DNA of 64,000 bases, taken from the NCBI GenBank assembly GCA_013204585.1, contig JABMNL010000055.1:33315-97314 (forward strand), given 5' to 3'. The position numbers and the translations under genes are program-made. The notes beneath the pieces were generated by a model that saw only the letters and a list, made by a program, of their open reading frames with translations, was not told the origin of the DNA and made no database searches. This document shows, piece by piece, positions 16,802 to 25,574 of this stretch (position 1 is its first letter; every line of letters starts with the position of its first letter). The DNA comes from SAR202 cluster bacterium. Lineage in GTDB: Bacteria > Chloroflexota > Dehalococcoidia > Lucifugimonadales > UBA3495.

Positions 16802-17719
16802 CTAAGCGTACCGAATTCGAGGATCTACGTATGCGTAGAGAACGTCCACTATGAATGCTGCGATTACGTATAGCAGCGTGAAGGTTATAACCACGCCCTG
16901 AAGTAGCGGGTAATCAAAGGCGAACAAGGCCTCGATTGCCAACCGTCCCAGACCGGGCCAAGCGAACACTGTCTCAACAACCAAAGAACCAGTCACCAGA
17001 GCTCCGAGGGTTACTCCGGCGAAAGTAAGGGGCGGTATTAAGGCGTTCCTAAAAGCGTGTTTCAGAATCACGGTCCTGGAGTTAACGCCTTTGGCTCGCG
17101 CCAGTTTGATGTACTCCGAATCTAGTACGTCCAACATCGCTGACCGCACCAGCCGTAGGTTTGCGGCGGCGTAGTACCACCCTAAGGTAACGGCGGGTAG
17201 GACGATGCTATTCCAGTCTTGCTTACCGTATGGTGGGAGAACACCTAGCTTTACGGCAAAGAAGAACATTAACATTATGCCTAGCCAGAATGGCGGAGCC
17301 GACTGCCCAATAAGGGCAACTAACTTGCCAAGGGCGTCCAAAGGTGTGCCGCGTTTAATCGCCGACAAAATACCCAGCGGTACGCCAATTAATAGCGAAA
17401 GAGTGAACGCGACTGCGCCTAGCATTAGCGTGGCGGGCAAGCGTTCCCAAATTACTGAAGTTACCGGGCGGGCTTCTCTGACCGACTCGCCAAGGTCACC
17501 CCGGATGGCGCCTTTTAGGAATAACCCGTATTGCTGGTAGTAGGGCTTATCCAGACCCAATACCACGCCCATGCGGTCCCAGTCTTCCTGGGTCGAGTAG
17601 TCGTCTAGGTAGATGTGTCTGGGATCTCCCGAGACCCTGCTCATTATGAAAATAATCAGAGACACGGCAAGGAGAGTTACGAAAGCTAGGACGAACCGGC
17701 GCGCTAAATACTTTTGCAT
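16802..17719 (-). CDS. ABC transporter permease (OppB-like)
   Basis: The 305-residue permease has an N-terminal helix (YLARRFVLAFVTLLAVSLI) and a periplasmic segment with the MGVVLGLDKPYYQQY pattern. Five more helices and the EAA-like coupling motif (RAKGVNSRTVILKHAFRNAL) follow. It forms the membrane channel with the OppC-like protein. It is the first of four transporter genes on the minus strand (B-C-D-F order). The small membrane protein gene at 17807 lies 87 bp upstream and may be part of the transcript. Confidence 0.9.
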   Translation of the reverse strand: MQKYLARRFVLAFVTLLAVSLIIFIMSRVSGDPRHIYLDDYSTQEDWDRMGVVLGLDKPYYQQYGLFLKGAIRGDLGESVREARPVTSVIWERLPATLMLGAVAFTLSLLIGVPLGILSAIKRGTPLDALGKLVALIGQSAPPFWLGIMLMFFFAVKLGVLPPYGKQDWNSIVLPAVTLGWYYAAANLRLVRSAMLDVLDSEYIKLARAKGVNSRTVILKHAFRNALIPPLTFAGVTLGALVTGSLVVETVFAWPGLGRLAIEALFAFDYPLLQGVVITFTLLYVIAAFIVDVLYAYVDPRIRYA

Positions 17720-17806
17720 ACTAGTAAACCGTCAGTGCACCCTTTTAGATTTGAGTCTGCTTTTGATTGCCGTGCATTGTTTGCCGTCGTGCTATTTGCC
17801 ATCGTG

Positions 17807-18265
17807 CTATTTGCCTAGGAAGGCCCGAACTGCCGCCAGCACGACACCTGCTACGTTTGCCACTACAGTCGACCCTAAAGCCGTGTAATAGACCGGAGAT
17901 ACCGTTGGCATGGCACAACATTCAATCTCTTGATTAGAGCCGTATTCATAACCGCCCCATGCTCCAATGATTCCGGCGCCAACCACTATGACTGCTGTCA
18001 GCGCCATAATCAACTTTTCGTCACCGTCAATCCGCAGCCAGGCGAAGTAACAAGCTGTTCCCGCGCCGAGCCCCGATCCGATGAAGAGGGACGTAAGCCA
18101 TAAGCTGGCCGACTGAGAACCGAAAAATATGAATAGGGACCAGGCGACTGCTATGCCTGTCATGCTTAGAACTACGCCTAAGCCAACCCCTAAGACAGTC
18201 CGCCCGACGGGAACCAAGAATGGACCCAGACTATCTCTTATGTCCCATCCGGGCGATTTTTGCAA
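17807..18265 (-). CDS. Small four-helix membrane protein of unknown function
   Basis: The 152-residue protein has a short soluble N-terminus (MQKSPGWDIRDSLGPFLVPV) and four predicted membrane helices at about 24-48, 55-77, 84-108 and 128-150. I do not recognise a family. It lies between the binding-protein array and the transporter permeases. Its first 26 codons recur, degraded, about 60-80 bp after each of the two intact binding-protein genes (18727-18792 and 21035-21190). This means that an SBP-plus-membrane-protein unit was duplicated and only this copy stayed intact. It may be an accessory subunit of the importer, by context only. Confidence 0.6.
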   Translation of the reverse strand: MQKSPGWDIRDSLGPFLVPVGRTVLGVGLGVVLSMTGIAVAWSLFIFFGSQSASLWLTSLFIGSGLGAGTACYFAWLRIDGDEKLIMALTAVIVVGAGIIGAWGGYEYGSNQEIECCAMPTVSPVYYTALGSTVVANVAGVVLAAVRAFLGK

Positions 18266-18343
18266 ATTGTTCGGAACCCCTTGGTATCTATACGCTCGAA
18301 AGCGCTACGTGGATCAGTCCAGACCGACTATCGACCTCGTTTA

Positions 18344-18480
18344 TCAACGAAGTTTGAGGTGCTCGTACCCAAGATATAGGGCAAACCACTTTGCGTGACT
18401 GCCCTGTTCCAAGGGGCAAATTTCGGGCCAATTGATGATACGCTCGAAAGCACATTGAAGGCGCAAATGCCAGGCTCACC
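18344..18480 (-). pseudogene. C-terminal relic of a third family-5 binding-protein gene
   Basis: Translation on minus gives GEPGICAFNVLSSVSSIGPK then FAPWNRAVTQSGLPYIL and, after a one-base frameshift, GYEHLKLR and a stop. This aligns with the intact copies, which end G-S-K-L-A-P-W ... Q-I-N-G-Y-E-Y-M-K-P-R. Only about 45 C-terminal codons remain. They are joined directly to a copy of the array's promoter (18491-18524), so nearly all of the gene has been deleted. It lies 79 bp upstream of the membrane-protein gene, the same spacing as in the other units. Confidence 0.7.
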
Positions 18481-18490
18481 AAGCGTTAGG

Positions 18491-18524
18491 TAGATATATA
18501 CTATTGGCTTTCGCAAGTCAATAG
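18491..18524 (-). promoter_or_regulatory. Repeated promoter, copy 1 (before the SBP relic)
   Basis: On minus the 34-base element reads -35 TTGACT, 17 bases, -10 TATATC. It is nearly identical to the elements at 20897-20930 and 23286-23319, which stand about 240 bases before the two intact binding-protein genes. This copy now stands before the relic and the small membrane-protein gene, and may drive the latter. Confidence 0.6.
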
Positions 18525-18726
18525 TCTGAATTGGTACGCCAAAGACTATTGATAGATAGGGATTGAGGCTGATTCGATAGGGTTATTTCCCAATTAAGGT
18601 GGGCCAATTTGATCGAACGTGCTGGAATCAGCCGGTAGCAGGTGGGATTCTGGAGGTTGGAACCAAGAGTAGCGGTCCGTGGGTGAGCGCCTGCCGTTCG
18701 TTCCTTGAGACCCTCTCTAAGACAAC

Positions 18727-18792
18727 TCACCCGATGGGAACCAAGACTGGATTCAACCAATCCCTTATGTCCCCACCGGGCAAATTCACCAT
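18727..18792 (-). pseudogene. 5' relic of the small membrane-protein gene (unit 1)
   Basis: Starting at ATG 18792, 21 codons (MVNLPGGDIRDWLNPVLVPI-G) match the start of the 152-residue protein (MQKSPGWDIRDSLGPFLVPV-G), then a stop codon (TGA) replaces the next Arg codon. The nucleotide similarity covers about 18717-18795. The relic lies 82 bp beyond the stop of the binding-protein gene at 18874. The rest of the 18266-18873 gap shows nothing else beyond this relic, the promoter copy and the SBP relic. Confidence 0.6.
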
Positions 18793-18873
18793 TTAAATAA
18801 TCTATGCGCTCAGAAGCGTTGTTTGAATCTTCCCAGCTTTTTTGCTGGTTAAGATTTTTCGGGTTTTCGAGTA

Positions 18874-20652
18874 TTAACGAGGTTGTATGAACTCATACCC
18901 GTTGATTTGCCGTAAATCGCCCTGTTTGACCTTGTCGTCCCAGGGTTTGATATTCGGCCCGACCGGCCAGATATTGTCGTTAACGTAGAGGCCAACCATG
19001 GCGAAGACGTTGTCGAAATTCCAGCGGGCAAGAGCATCTTCGGCAGCCTCTCGGTCTGATTTGAGAACTGACGATGTCGCCTTCCCGATATATTCCTCTA
19101 GGAACGGGTGTTCCGCCCCGTAGCTGAACGGTGACGCATTTGTATAGCTGGCAAATCCTTGCGTCGGGGCGGAACGGATGGAGGCGGAGTGGCAAGTGGC
19201 ACCTTGATAGGTGCGGGCGACCAACTGAGGCCGCAGAGTGCCGTAAGGGACATTCTGGAATGTGACATTTAGTCCAATGTCGTCCCAATACTGGGCAATG
19301 GCCTCACAGGCTTCAACCTCGGAAGGCGCACCACGAATGGAAGCAGTAAGTGTTATGTCGAAGCCATTGGGAAATCCAGCCTCGGCCAACAGGGCTTTGG
19401 ACCGTTCGGGGTCGAAATCCCAGACCATGTCGGGTTCATAACGCGCTTCGTCCGAGCCGCCCCAGCCTTGGAGGGTATTAACATGCCCGAATCCCAACAG
19501 TAGCTCATCAACGATTGCTTGACGGTCGATGGCGATGGACAGGGCTAGTCGTACCTTCAACGCCGTTTTCCATTCTTCGGAATCCACATCGGCGTTGCTA
19601 GATACCCAGGGCAGCGTAGGATCGTAACTGGGCCATTGGTCAGGAGTGCCGGCGTTAACGTAGGTCTGGCCGTAAAGGTTCAACTGAGACTGTCCGGCGT
19701 TGGGCACTTGCATTAGCAATGCGCCGTCAACCGACTCGACTTCACCGACCGAGTCTAAGGCCATTACGAAGGTGTCCAGGTTACCGGTCTTAAATCCGGC
19801 TACTCGGGCAGACTCTTCGGGAATTTCCCATTCCACCATCTTTGCGAAGTACGGGGTCTGCCGCCAGTGGTCTTCCACGGCGTTCAACTCCCAAAACTCA
19901 CCGGTCTTCCACTCGCCAATCTCCCAAGGGCCGGTGGCGGCGGTGTTCCGGTTGGCTTCCTCTTCCCCGTCTTGCTCGTACTGCTTCTTGCTGACAATCC
20001 AGGCGCTAACCGACCGGGGGGTCGTGAGCAGTTCGTCAATCGGTATGTCAGAGAACGGTACGCCGGAGTCGACGACCCAGGTGTAGGGGTCTGTGACTGT
20101 GCGGCTGCCATCTTCCGCAAAGAAGATGGCCTTGGCAACGGAAGCCCTGGCATGTTTCTCGCTGTTGGCGACCTGATTAAATGAGAATTCGACGTCTTCA
20201 GCGGTCATCTCGCCAAAGCCTTTGTGGAACTGGACGCCCTTGCGGATGTGATAGGTCCACACCTGGCCGTCGGGAGAGATATCCCAACCTTCGGCCAACA
20301 TGGGGAGAACCTTGTTGCTGTCAAATGAAGCTATTCCCAGGGTTTCAGTGACCGGCGCGGCGTTGTTCACGAATATCTGGGGGTTGCCCGCCAACTTGGG
20401 ACTACCGAAATAGGGGCCTAGCTCTTTCTGGCCCACGTTCAGCGTGCCAGATGGAATCATAGCCATTTCGGGTTCCGCAGTGGGCGCTACGGTCGCCACG
20501 GGGGCTGTCGTAGCTCCGGCTACAGGTACCGCAGTTGGCGGCGCGGCGAGCGGCGTCGCCGTAGCTGACGATCCGCAGGCCAAGATAGCCGCCAACAGGA
20601 CAGTTAAGAATCCTAGGATTATTGCCTTTGGGTGTTTCAACCGGTGGTTCAA
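18874..20652 (-). CDS. Family-5 (oligopeptide-type) substrate-binding lipoprotein, copy 1
   Basis: The 592-residue protein starts with TTG at 20652, with GGAGGT nine bases upstream. A signal sequence ends in the lipobox ILAC (about 23-26), so it is an outer-face lipoprotein. A Thr/Ala/Pro-rich linker follows to about residue 65, then the SBP_bac_5 fold, with LAEGWDISPDGQVWTYHIRK and GVQFHKGFGEMTAEDVEFSF near 125-165 as diagnostic blocks. It presents solute to the OppB/C-like permeases. It is about two-thirds identical to the next copy, at 21257, suggesting tandem duplication. Ligand unknown; peptides, sugars and other organics are all bound in this family. Confidence 0.9.
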   Translation of the reverse strand: MNHRLKHPKAIILGFLTVLLAAILACGSSATATPLAAPPTAVPVAGATTAPVATVAPTAEPEMAMIPSGTLNVGQKELGPYFGSPKLAGNPQIFVNNAAPVTETLGIASFDSNKVLPMLAEGWDISPDGQVWTYHIRKGVQFHKGFGEMTAEDVEFSFNQVANSEKHARASVAKAIFFAEDGSRTVTDPYTWVVDSGVPFSDIPIDELLTTPRSVSAWIVSKKQYEQDGEEEANRNTAATGPWEIGEWKTGEFWELNAVEDHWRQTPYFAKMVEWEIPEESARVAGFKTGNLDTFVMALDSVGEVESVDGALLMQVPNAGQSQLNLYGQTYVNAGTPDQWPSYDPTLPWVSSNADVDSEEWKTALKVRLALSIAIDRQAIVDELLLGFGHVNTLQGWGGSDEARYEPDMVWDFDPERSKALLAEAGFPNGFDITLTASIRGAPSEVEACEAIAQYWDDIGLNVTFQNVPYGTLRPQLVARTYQGATCHSASIRSAPTQGFASYTNASPFSYGAEHPFLEEYIGKATSSVLKSDREAAEDALARWNFDNVFAMVGLYVNDNIWPVGPNIKPWDDKVKQGDLRQINGYEFIQPR

Positions 20653-20896
20653 GACGAACGTACCTCCAATCTGTATCTGAATTTGGATTGTGGCGAGCCA
20701 TTGTCCTGGGGGTTATTGCTAGCACCCCTGGAACAATTCATTATTTGCCAAACGGGGGGTATTATTGGCGGATTTCGGAGTTAATATGGGGATTATTTAA
20801 CGATTAGATATGGATTATTGCGGAATGTAAATCTCTAATAAATAAATATTCGGCAAAGTTAGTGTGCATAGTAGCTTGTCTACTGTATTGCTGGAA

Positions 20897-20930
20897 CAGA
20901 TATATACTATCTGGTATTGCAAGTCAATAG
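20897..20930 (-). promoter_or_regulatory. Repeated promoter, copy 2 (before SBP copy 1)
   Basis: On minus it has TTGACT (20927-20922), 17 bases and TATATC (20904-20899). The predicted transcript start leaves an untranslated leader of about 240 bases before the TTG start at 20652. The leader contains no open reading frame worth calling and no riboswitch that I recognise. It is a near copy of the elements at 18491 and 23286. Confidence 0.65.
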
Positions 20931-21034
20931 GCAGTACTAACGATGCAAGGGGTAAATACCAAAGCACGGGTGGGGCTAATTTGGAGGAGTTTTACCCTGG
21001 CCGGTGCTGGCGAATTTCGGCAAAAATACCGGAA

Positions 21035-21190
21035 TCATGGGCCAGAGGAGGATGCCGGGGCTTGTTTAAGGTGGAAGTGGGGCAGTGCGAGGCTAATGGC
21101 ACCGTAGATGTTGCTTAAGACAACTCGCCCGGTGAGAACCAAGACTGGACTCAACCAGTTCCTTAGTTTCCCACCGGGCGAGTTTGCCGT
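21035..21190 (-). pseudogene. 5' relic of the small membrane-protein gene (unit 2)
   Basis: Translation on minus from the former start codon, now ACG at 21190, gives TANSPGGKLRNWLSPVLVLT-GRVVLS. It matches the first 26 codons of the 152-residue membrane protein, then diverges and stops at 21035. It lies 67 bp after the stop of binding-protein copy 2. Its ends, ACTCGCCCGGTG and CACCGGGCGAGT, are inverted repeats and could fold as a hairpin in RNA. The rest of the 20653-21256 gap holds only the promoter copy and the leader. Confidence 0.55.
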
Positions 21191-21256
21191 TTTTTATGTT
21201 TTATCCGCTTGAATGCGCTGTCTGAATCGCTCCAGGCGGATTACCGGCCTGGTCTA

Positions 21257-23047
21257 TTAGCGAGGCTTCATGTACTCGTACCCGTTGATTTGGCGCAAGT
21301 CACCTTGCTTGACGAAGCCGTCCCAAGGGGCGAGTTTCGATCCGACCGGCCAGACGTTGTCGAAGACGTACAGTCCAGTCTCCCCGAACACGTTTTCGAA
21401 GTTAAACCGGGCAACCTCAATTTCCAAGGCTTCACGTTTGACCCGGTCCGTGGTCCCTTGTGCCTCCCGAATCTTCGTTTCGAAGTACGGGTGTTCAGTT
21501 GAGTAGTTGAACACCGCTTCGGCCAGGTAGTTGGCGAATCCCTGCACCGGGGCCAAACGAATGGCTACCGAGTGACAGGTAATCCCCTCATAGGTACGTG
21601 CCACCAACTGGGGCCGGAGCGTACCGTAGGGGATGGTCTGGAAGGTGACGTCTAGACCGATGTCGTCCCACATCTGGGCGATGGCTTCGCAGGCCTCCAC
21701 CTCGGAGGGCGCTCCGCGAAGGGCCGGCGTCAGGGTGACGGCGAAGCCGTCTGGAAATCCAGCTTCGGTAATCAGAGCTTTGGCACGCACGGGGTCAAAG
21801 TCCCAGACCATATCATCTTCTAGCCGCTTTTCGTCCGGCCCGGCCCAGTCCCTAAGGGCCAGAGGATGGCCGAATCCCAGCAGCAATTCATCGACGATTG
21901 CTTGGCGGTCGATGGCGATAGATAGGGCCTCCCGGACCTTCCGGGCGGCCTCCCATTCCGGGGAATCGAGGTCACTGTTGCTGGACACCCAGGGGAGGTC
22001 AGGGTTGTAGTTGGGGAACGACTCTCCCGTGTCGGGATCGGGTACGTAGGTCTGGCCGTACATGTTCAGCCCGGCCTGTCCGGCGTTTGGCACCTGCATC
22101 AGGGACGCGCCTTCAACAGATCCCACCTCAGAGATGGAGTCGAGGGCCATCACGAAAGTGTCAAGGTTTCCGGTCTTGAAACCGGCTACCCTGGCAGACT
22201 CTTCAGGAATTTCCCACTGGACCAACTCGGCGAAATACGGGGTCTGACGCCAGTGGTCTTCCACGGCTTTCATCCGCCAGAACTCACCGGTCTTCCATTC
22301 GTCAATCTCCCACGGGCCGGTGGCGGCGGTGTTGCGGTTGGCTTCCTCTTCTCCGTCCTGGTCGAACTGCTTCTTGCTGACAATCCAGGCCTGCGTCGCT
22401 CTTGGGCCGGACAGTAACTCCAGGATTGGAATATCCGAGAAAGGCTCGCCGGTATCGACTCTCCAGGTGTAGTTGTCTGGAGTAGTCTGGTTGCCGTCTT
22501 CGGCAAAGAATATTTTCCTCATGTTGGCGGCCCTGGCGTGTTTATCACTGTTGGCTAGTTGGTCATAAGAAAACACGACATCTTCGACAGTCATTTCGCC
22601 AAAGCCTTTGTGGAATTGGACGCCCTTGCGAATCTGGAAGGTCCACACCTGACCGTCGGCAGACACATCCCATCCTTCGGCCAGATTGGGCAATATCGTA
22701 TTGCTGTCGAAATCAGCAATACCAAGGGTCTCGGTTATGGGTGCTGCATTGTTCAAAAAGATAGCCGGGTTACCTGACAGTTTTGGGCTACCAAAATAGG
22801 GCCCCGTCTCTTTTTGCCCCACGTTTATTGTGCCAGACGGAACAGCGGCCATTACGGGAGCCTCGGTGGGCGCTACGGTCGCCACGGGGGCTGTCGTTGC
22901 TGCAGCGGCTGGAACTGCGGTCGGACTGGTAGTTGACGACGAGGCGGGCGTCGCTGTTGCCGACGATCCGCAGGCCAAGATAGCGGCCAGCAGAATCGTC
23001 AAGGATCCTAGAATTATTGCCTTTGGGTGTTTCAACCAATGGTTCAA
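21257..23047 (-). CDS. Family-5 (oligopeptide-type) substrate-binding lipoprotein, copy 2
   Basis: The 596-residue paralogue of the protein at 18874 has the same TTG start with GGAGGT nine bases upstream. It has the same signal and lipobox (ILAC) and a Ser/Thr/Ala-rich linker. The SBP_bac_5 blocks are LAEGWDVSADGQVWTFQIRK and HKGFGEMTVEDVVFSYDQL. It is most diverged from copy 1 in the linker and near the C-terminus (residues 500-560), which suggests a changed ligand range. It likely serves the same permease/ATPase set. No regulator gene is nearby. Confidence 0.9.
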   Translation of the reverse strand: MNHWLKHPKAIILGSLTILLAAILACGSSATATPASSSTTSPTAVPAAAATTAPVATVAPTEAPVMAAVPSGTINVGQKETGPYFGSPKLSGNPAIFLNNAAPITETLGIADFDSNTILPNLAEGWDVSADGQVWTFQIRKGVQFHKGFGEMTVEDVVFSYDQLANSDKHARAANMRKIFFAEDGNQTTPDNYTWRVDTGEPFSDIPILELLSGPRATQAWIVSKKQFDQDGEEEANRNTAATGPWEIDEWKTGEFWRMKAVEDHWRQTPYFAELVQWEIPEESARVAGFKTGNLDTFVMALDSISEVGSVEGASLMQVPNAGQAGLNMYGQTYVPDPDTGESFPNYNPDLPWVSSNSDLDSPEWEAARKVREALSIAIDRQAIVDELLLGFGHPLALRDWAGPDEKRLEDDMVWDFDPVRAKALITEAGFPDGFAVTLTPALRGAPSEVEACEAIAQMWDDIGLDVTFQTIPYGTLRPQLVARTYEGITCHSVAIRLAPVQGFANYLAEAVFNYSTEHPYFETKIREAQGTTDRVKREALEIEVARFNFENVFGETGLYVFDNVWPVGSKLAPWDGFVKQGDLRQINGYEYMKPR

Positions 23048-23285
23048 GATGGACGTACCTCCAATCTGAATATGGATTGCGGTAAGCCATTGCCCCTAGG
23101 GCTGTTGCTAGACCTGTGGAACAATCAATTGCTTGAGTAGTGGCGTGGTTACCCTCGGTGAAAAGTATCTAACTATTTAATATAATTAGACGAAATATTA
23201 AGTATTAATTGAAAATTAATATTGTGATTCGATGTATATTCGAATATGTATTTGGTAAAATCACTTGCCTATTTTATTGGTTAAA

Positions 23286-23319
23286 CAGATATAAACTATC
23301 TGCTATCGCAAGTCAATAG
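23286..23319 (-). promoter_or_regulatory. Repeated promoter, copy 3 (before SBP copy 2)
   Basis: On minus TTGACT, 17 bases, TATATC; the leader to the TTG start at 23047 is about 230 bases. The surrounding gap 23048-23482 is AT-rich (23160-23290), unlike the rest of the window, and shows no gene. Confidence 0.65.
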
Positions 23320-23482
23320 GCTGGAACAACCAATAAAGAAGTAGGTGCCTAAACGTAGGTGAGGCCGATTTTGGCGGGGCGATAGACCGATAGCGGCCGA
23401 CGGATTTCGACGGGAGTGCCGAAATAATTGGGTAACAGGGGCCGGGGCTTGTTCTAGCGGGCTTGTTCTAGCGGAATTATTT

Positions 23483-24370
23483 CTAGGCGGAAGGGTCGGT
23501 AGGAGGACGGCGTTGTGAGCCTCTTAGGAACTGCTCTAGATCACGGACAAGCTCTTGCGGGTCTGGAATCTCGATGGCAGCGACTGCTTCGTCGTACTGG
23601 CCTTCCAACTTGGTAACGTAGGAACTGATTTGCTCGTCCTTCTCTACGGCCTTGGCGACCTCTTCATTGAAGGTGGTGGCCGCCGACTGCAGCTCTGTCA
23701 GGTCTAAAGGCAAATCTAGAAGCTTGATTAGTATCTGCAGGAGGGTGGCCCCGACCCGGTAATTGGGCGCCGCCTGGAGGTAATGAGACGTGTGCCCCCA
23801 AATGGACGTGTATTCCATACCTTCATCAAGACAGGCCTGCATGACGGCGGAGCTTATTCCCGTGGGCCCTTGGTATTTGGATGATCGGATACCCTGACTC
23901 TCCAAAAATTCGCTAAGTTTGGGCTGGCTGGCGGTACCACTAAGTTTTACGGGCCGGGTGTGAGGGACGGCGTCCAACAGCGCACCGATATGAATTACCG
24001 AATTGACGCCATAGTCTCTGGCCATCGTTGCCACTGTATTGGAAAATGTACGCCATTTTAAGTTGGGCTCAACTCCAACGAAAACCATTACCCCAGATTT
24101 TGAGTCTGGACCGGACAGGTAGGAGAAATCGTTGGCCGGCCAATTTATGCGCCGTTTTCCGTCTCTAGTGCGCGACGAATAAGGGCGTGTTTGGGAGAAG
24201 TCGTAGAACTCCTCGGGATCGATGTCCGCAAATTTCTTGGCGTGGAGTTTCCGCTGGAGGAATTTTATGGCGCTGGTCGCCCCTTCCGCAGCATCGGCCC
24301 AGCCGCTGAAAGCAATAACCAGGTGTTCCAACTTTTTGTCGGGTGTTTCGTGGATGGTCAGATGGTCCAT
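23483..24370 (-). CDS. PAC2-family protein
   Basis: I start at the ATG at 24370 (295 residues); a TTG three codons upstream is possible. No clear Shine-Dalgarno sequence decides. The protein opens with LEHLVIAFSGWADAAEGATS, the pattern of PAC2 (proteasome assembly chaperone 2-like) proteins. It continues with PNLKWRTFSNTVA and the GxLxDxxPHTRP segment (GALLDAVPHTRPV) typical of actinobacterial and Chloroflexota members. The last about 60 residues are charged and end in a Pro-rich tail. In eukaryotes and archaea these proteins help assemble proteasomes; in bacteria the role is not settled. No proteasome genes lie near. Confidence 0.85.
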   Translation of the reverse strand: MDHLTIHETPDKKLEHLVIAFSGWADAAEGATSAIKFLQRKLHAKKFADIDPEEFYDFSQTRPYSSRTRDGKRRINWPANDFSYLSGPDSKSGVMVFVGVEPNLKWRTFSNTVATMARDYGVNSVIHIGALLDAVPHTRPVKLSGTASQPKLSEFLESQGIRSSKYQGPTGISSAVMQACLDEGMEYTSIWGHTSHYLQAAPNYRVGATLLQILIKLLDLPLDLTELQSAATTFNEEVAKAVEKDEQISSYVTKLEGQYDEAVAAIEIPDPQELVRDLEQFLRGSQRRPPTDPSA

Positions 24371-24581
24371 TTTGTCCAATGCGTTACGGGCCCTTATGTT
24401 CGGGAATCGCGCGTTAAGAAAGTAATCGTGTAATTGGCACGTATATACACTGATATAAGTGGAGACAAAGCCAGCATATCATCGGCGGCAATTGGCTCAC
24501 AAGGACGCCGCACCATTGTTAAAAGGTCGAAGTACGACATTTCGGTGGCGTCCGCTGACGGCTGGGTATGGATCGTTAAAA

Positions 24582-25481
24582 CTAGGCTCTGGGTATAACC
24601 GTGCCAGGGGTTTTCATGCGCATGCTGAAGACCGAAGTGCGGGCGGTGAACAGCATGGTGCGGTTGTCGGGCCCGCCCCAGGCGCAGTTGGCCGGAATCT
24701 CGGGCAGCACAATGGTGCCGAGGTGGTTGCCAGAGGCGTCAAAGACCCAAACACCCTCGGGGCCGGTGCAGAAAATACGGCCTTCCTGGTCAACCTTCAT
24801 GCCGTCAGGAACGCCGTCTTCGGCCGAGAACATGTTGGCAAACACCCGGTTGTTGCTCAGACTGCCGTCGGCGGCAACGTCGAAAGCCCGGATTAATTGG
24901 TGTTCGCACATCTGGTGCAGCTCTTTTTCTTCTAGGCAGCCGCTGTCACGGCGGGTGATGGCCACGTATAAAATGCGCTCGTCGGGAGAGAAAGCCAGGC
25001 CGTTGGGATACTCGGTCTCGGTGGTTGCCACCACGTTCGTGCCGTCTGGGTTGATGCGGTGCACGCCACTGTAGTCTAGTTCCCGCTCTTCGTCGGTGAG
25101 GCGTCCGCCTGGGTCGGTGAAATAGAGAGTGCCATCGGAACGGCCCACAACGTCGTTGGGGCGATTGAGACGTTTGCCGTCAACGTGGGTGGCGATGGGG
25201 GTGTAGGTCCCGTCCGCCTCACGGCGAATCATCTGGCGATTGTCGCTCTCGCACATTATCAGGTTGCCCTGTTTGTCGAAGGTCATGCCGTTGGTCCCGA
25301 AGCTGGGGTCTCTAAATATCTCCAATTGACCGGTGGGCGACATCTTATGTATTTGCAGCTTACGAATATCGACAAAGAGCCAGTAACCGTCGGAGTGCCA
25401 TACGGGGCCTTCGGTGAATCCAAAATTACCAGCCAACTTTTCGGCTGGCGAATCGGTGATGTTGGCTATTTGGTCGGACAT
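24582..25481 (-). CDS. SMP-30/gluconolactonase-type beta-propeller hydrolase
   Basis: I chose the ATG at 25481 because GGAGG lies five bases upstream; an in-frame ATG four codons earlier lacks a site. The 299-residue protein shows the SMP-30 pattern: LAGNFGFTEGPVWHSDGYWL with the metal-binding Glu, then RPNDVVGRSDGTLYFTDPG with the Asn and Asp ligands, and LAFSPDERILYVA. These calcium- or zinc-dependent lactonases open sugar lactones; others hydrolyse different esters. No signal peptide is seen, so it should be cytosolic. The gene stands between a PAC2 and an aminotransferase gene, which gives no pathway hint. Confidence 0.85.
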   Translation of the reverse strand: MSDQIANITDSPAEKLAGNFGFTEGPVWHSDGYWLFVDIRKLQIHKMSPTGQLEIFRDPSFGTNGMTFDKQGNLIMCESDNRQMIRREADGTYTPIATHVDGKRLNRPNDVVGRSDGTLYFTDPGGRLTDEERELDYSGVHRINPDGTNVVATTETEYPNGLAFSPDERILYVAITRRDSGCLEEKELHQMCEHQLIRAFDVAADGSLSNNRVFANMFSAEDGVPDGMKVDQEGRIFCTGPEGVWVFDASGNHLGTIVLPEIPANCAWGGPDNRTMLFTARTSVFSMRMKTPGTVIPRA

Positions 25482-25522
25482 AGTTCCCTCCATCTACAAA
25501 TATATATAAGCAGGTTGTCTAA

Positions 25523-25569
25523 TTTAAATCCGTAGGGGCACGGCATTGCCGTGCCCCTACGGATTTAAA
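25523..25569. repeat. 47-bp perfect palindrome with GTAGGGGCACGGCA core
   Basis: Two perfect 23-bp arms flank a single base. The inner 15 bp (CGTAGGGGCACGGCA) are the same as in the palindrome at 59708-59756. The outer 8 bp differ between the two elements, yet are perfectly paired in each. It lies between two minus-strand genes, six bases before the aminotransferase stop, and could act as a transcript-end hairpin. Confidence 0.9.
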
Positions 25570-25574
25570 GGGCG

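Noticed and set aside
18518..18760. An 80-codon minus-strand frame between the transporter genes
   Set aside because: It overlaps the membrane-protein relic in another frame and shows no protein-like pattern.
21114..21192. The inverted-repeat element as a terminator of binding-protein copy 2
   Set aside because: The stem ends are about 55 bases apart and no T-run follows on the minus strand; it is better explained as a relic of the membrane-protein gene.
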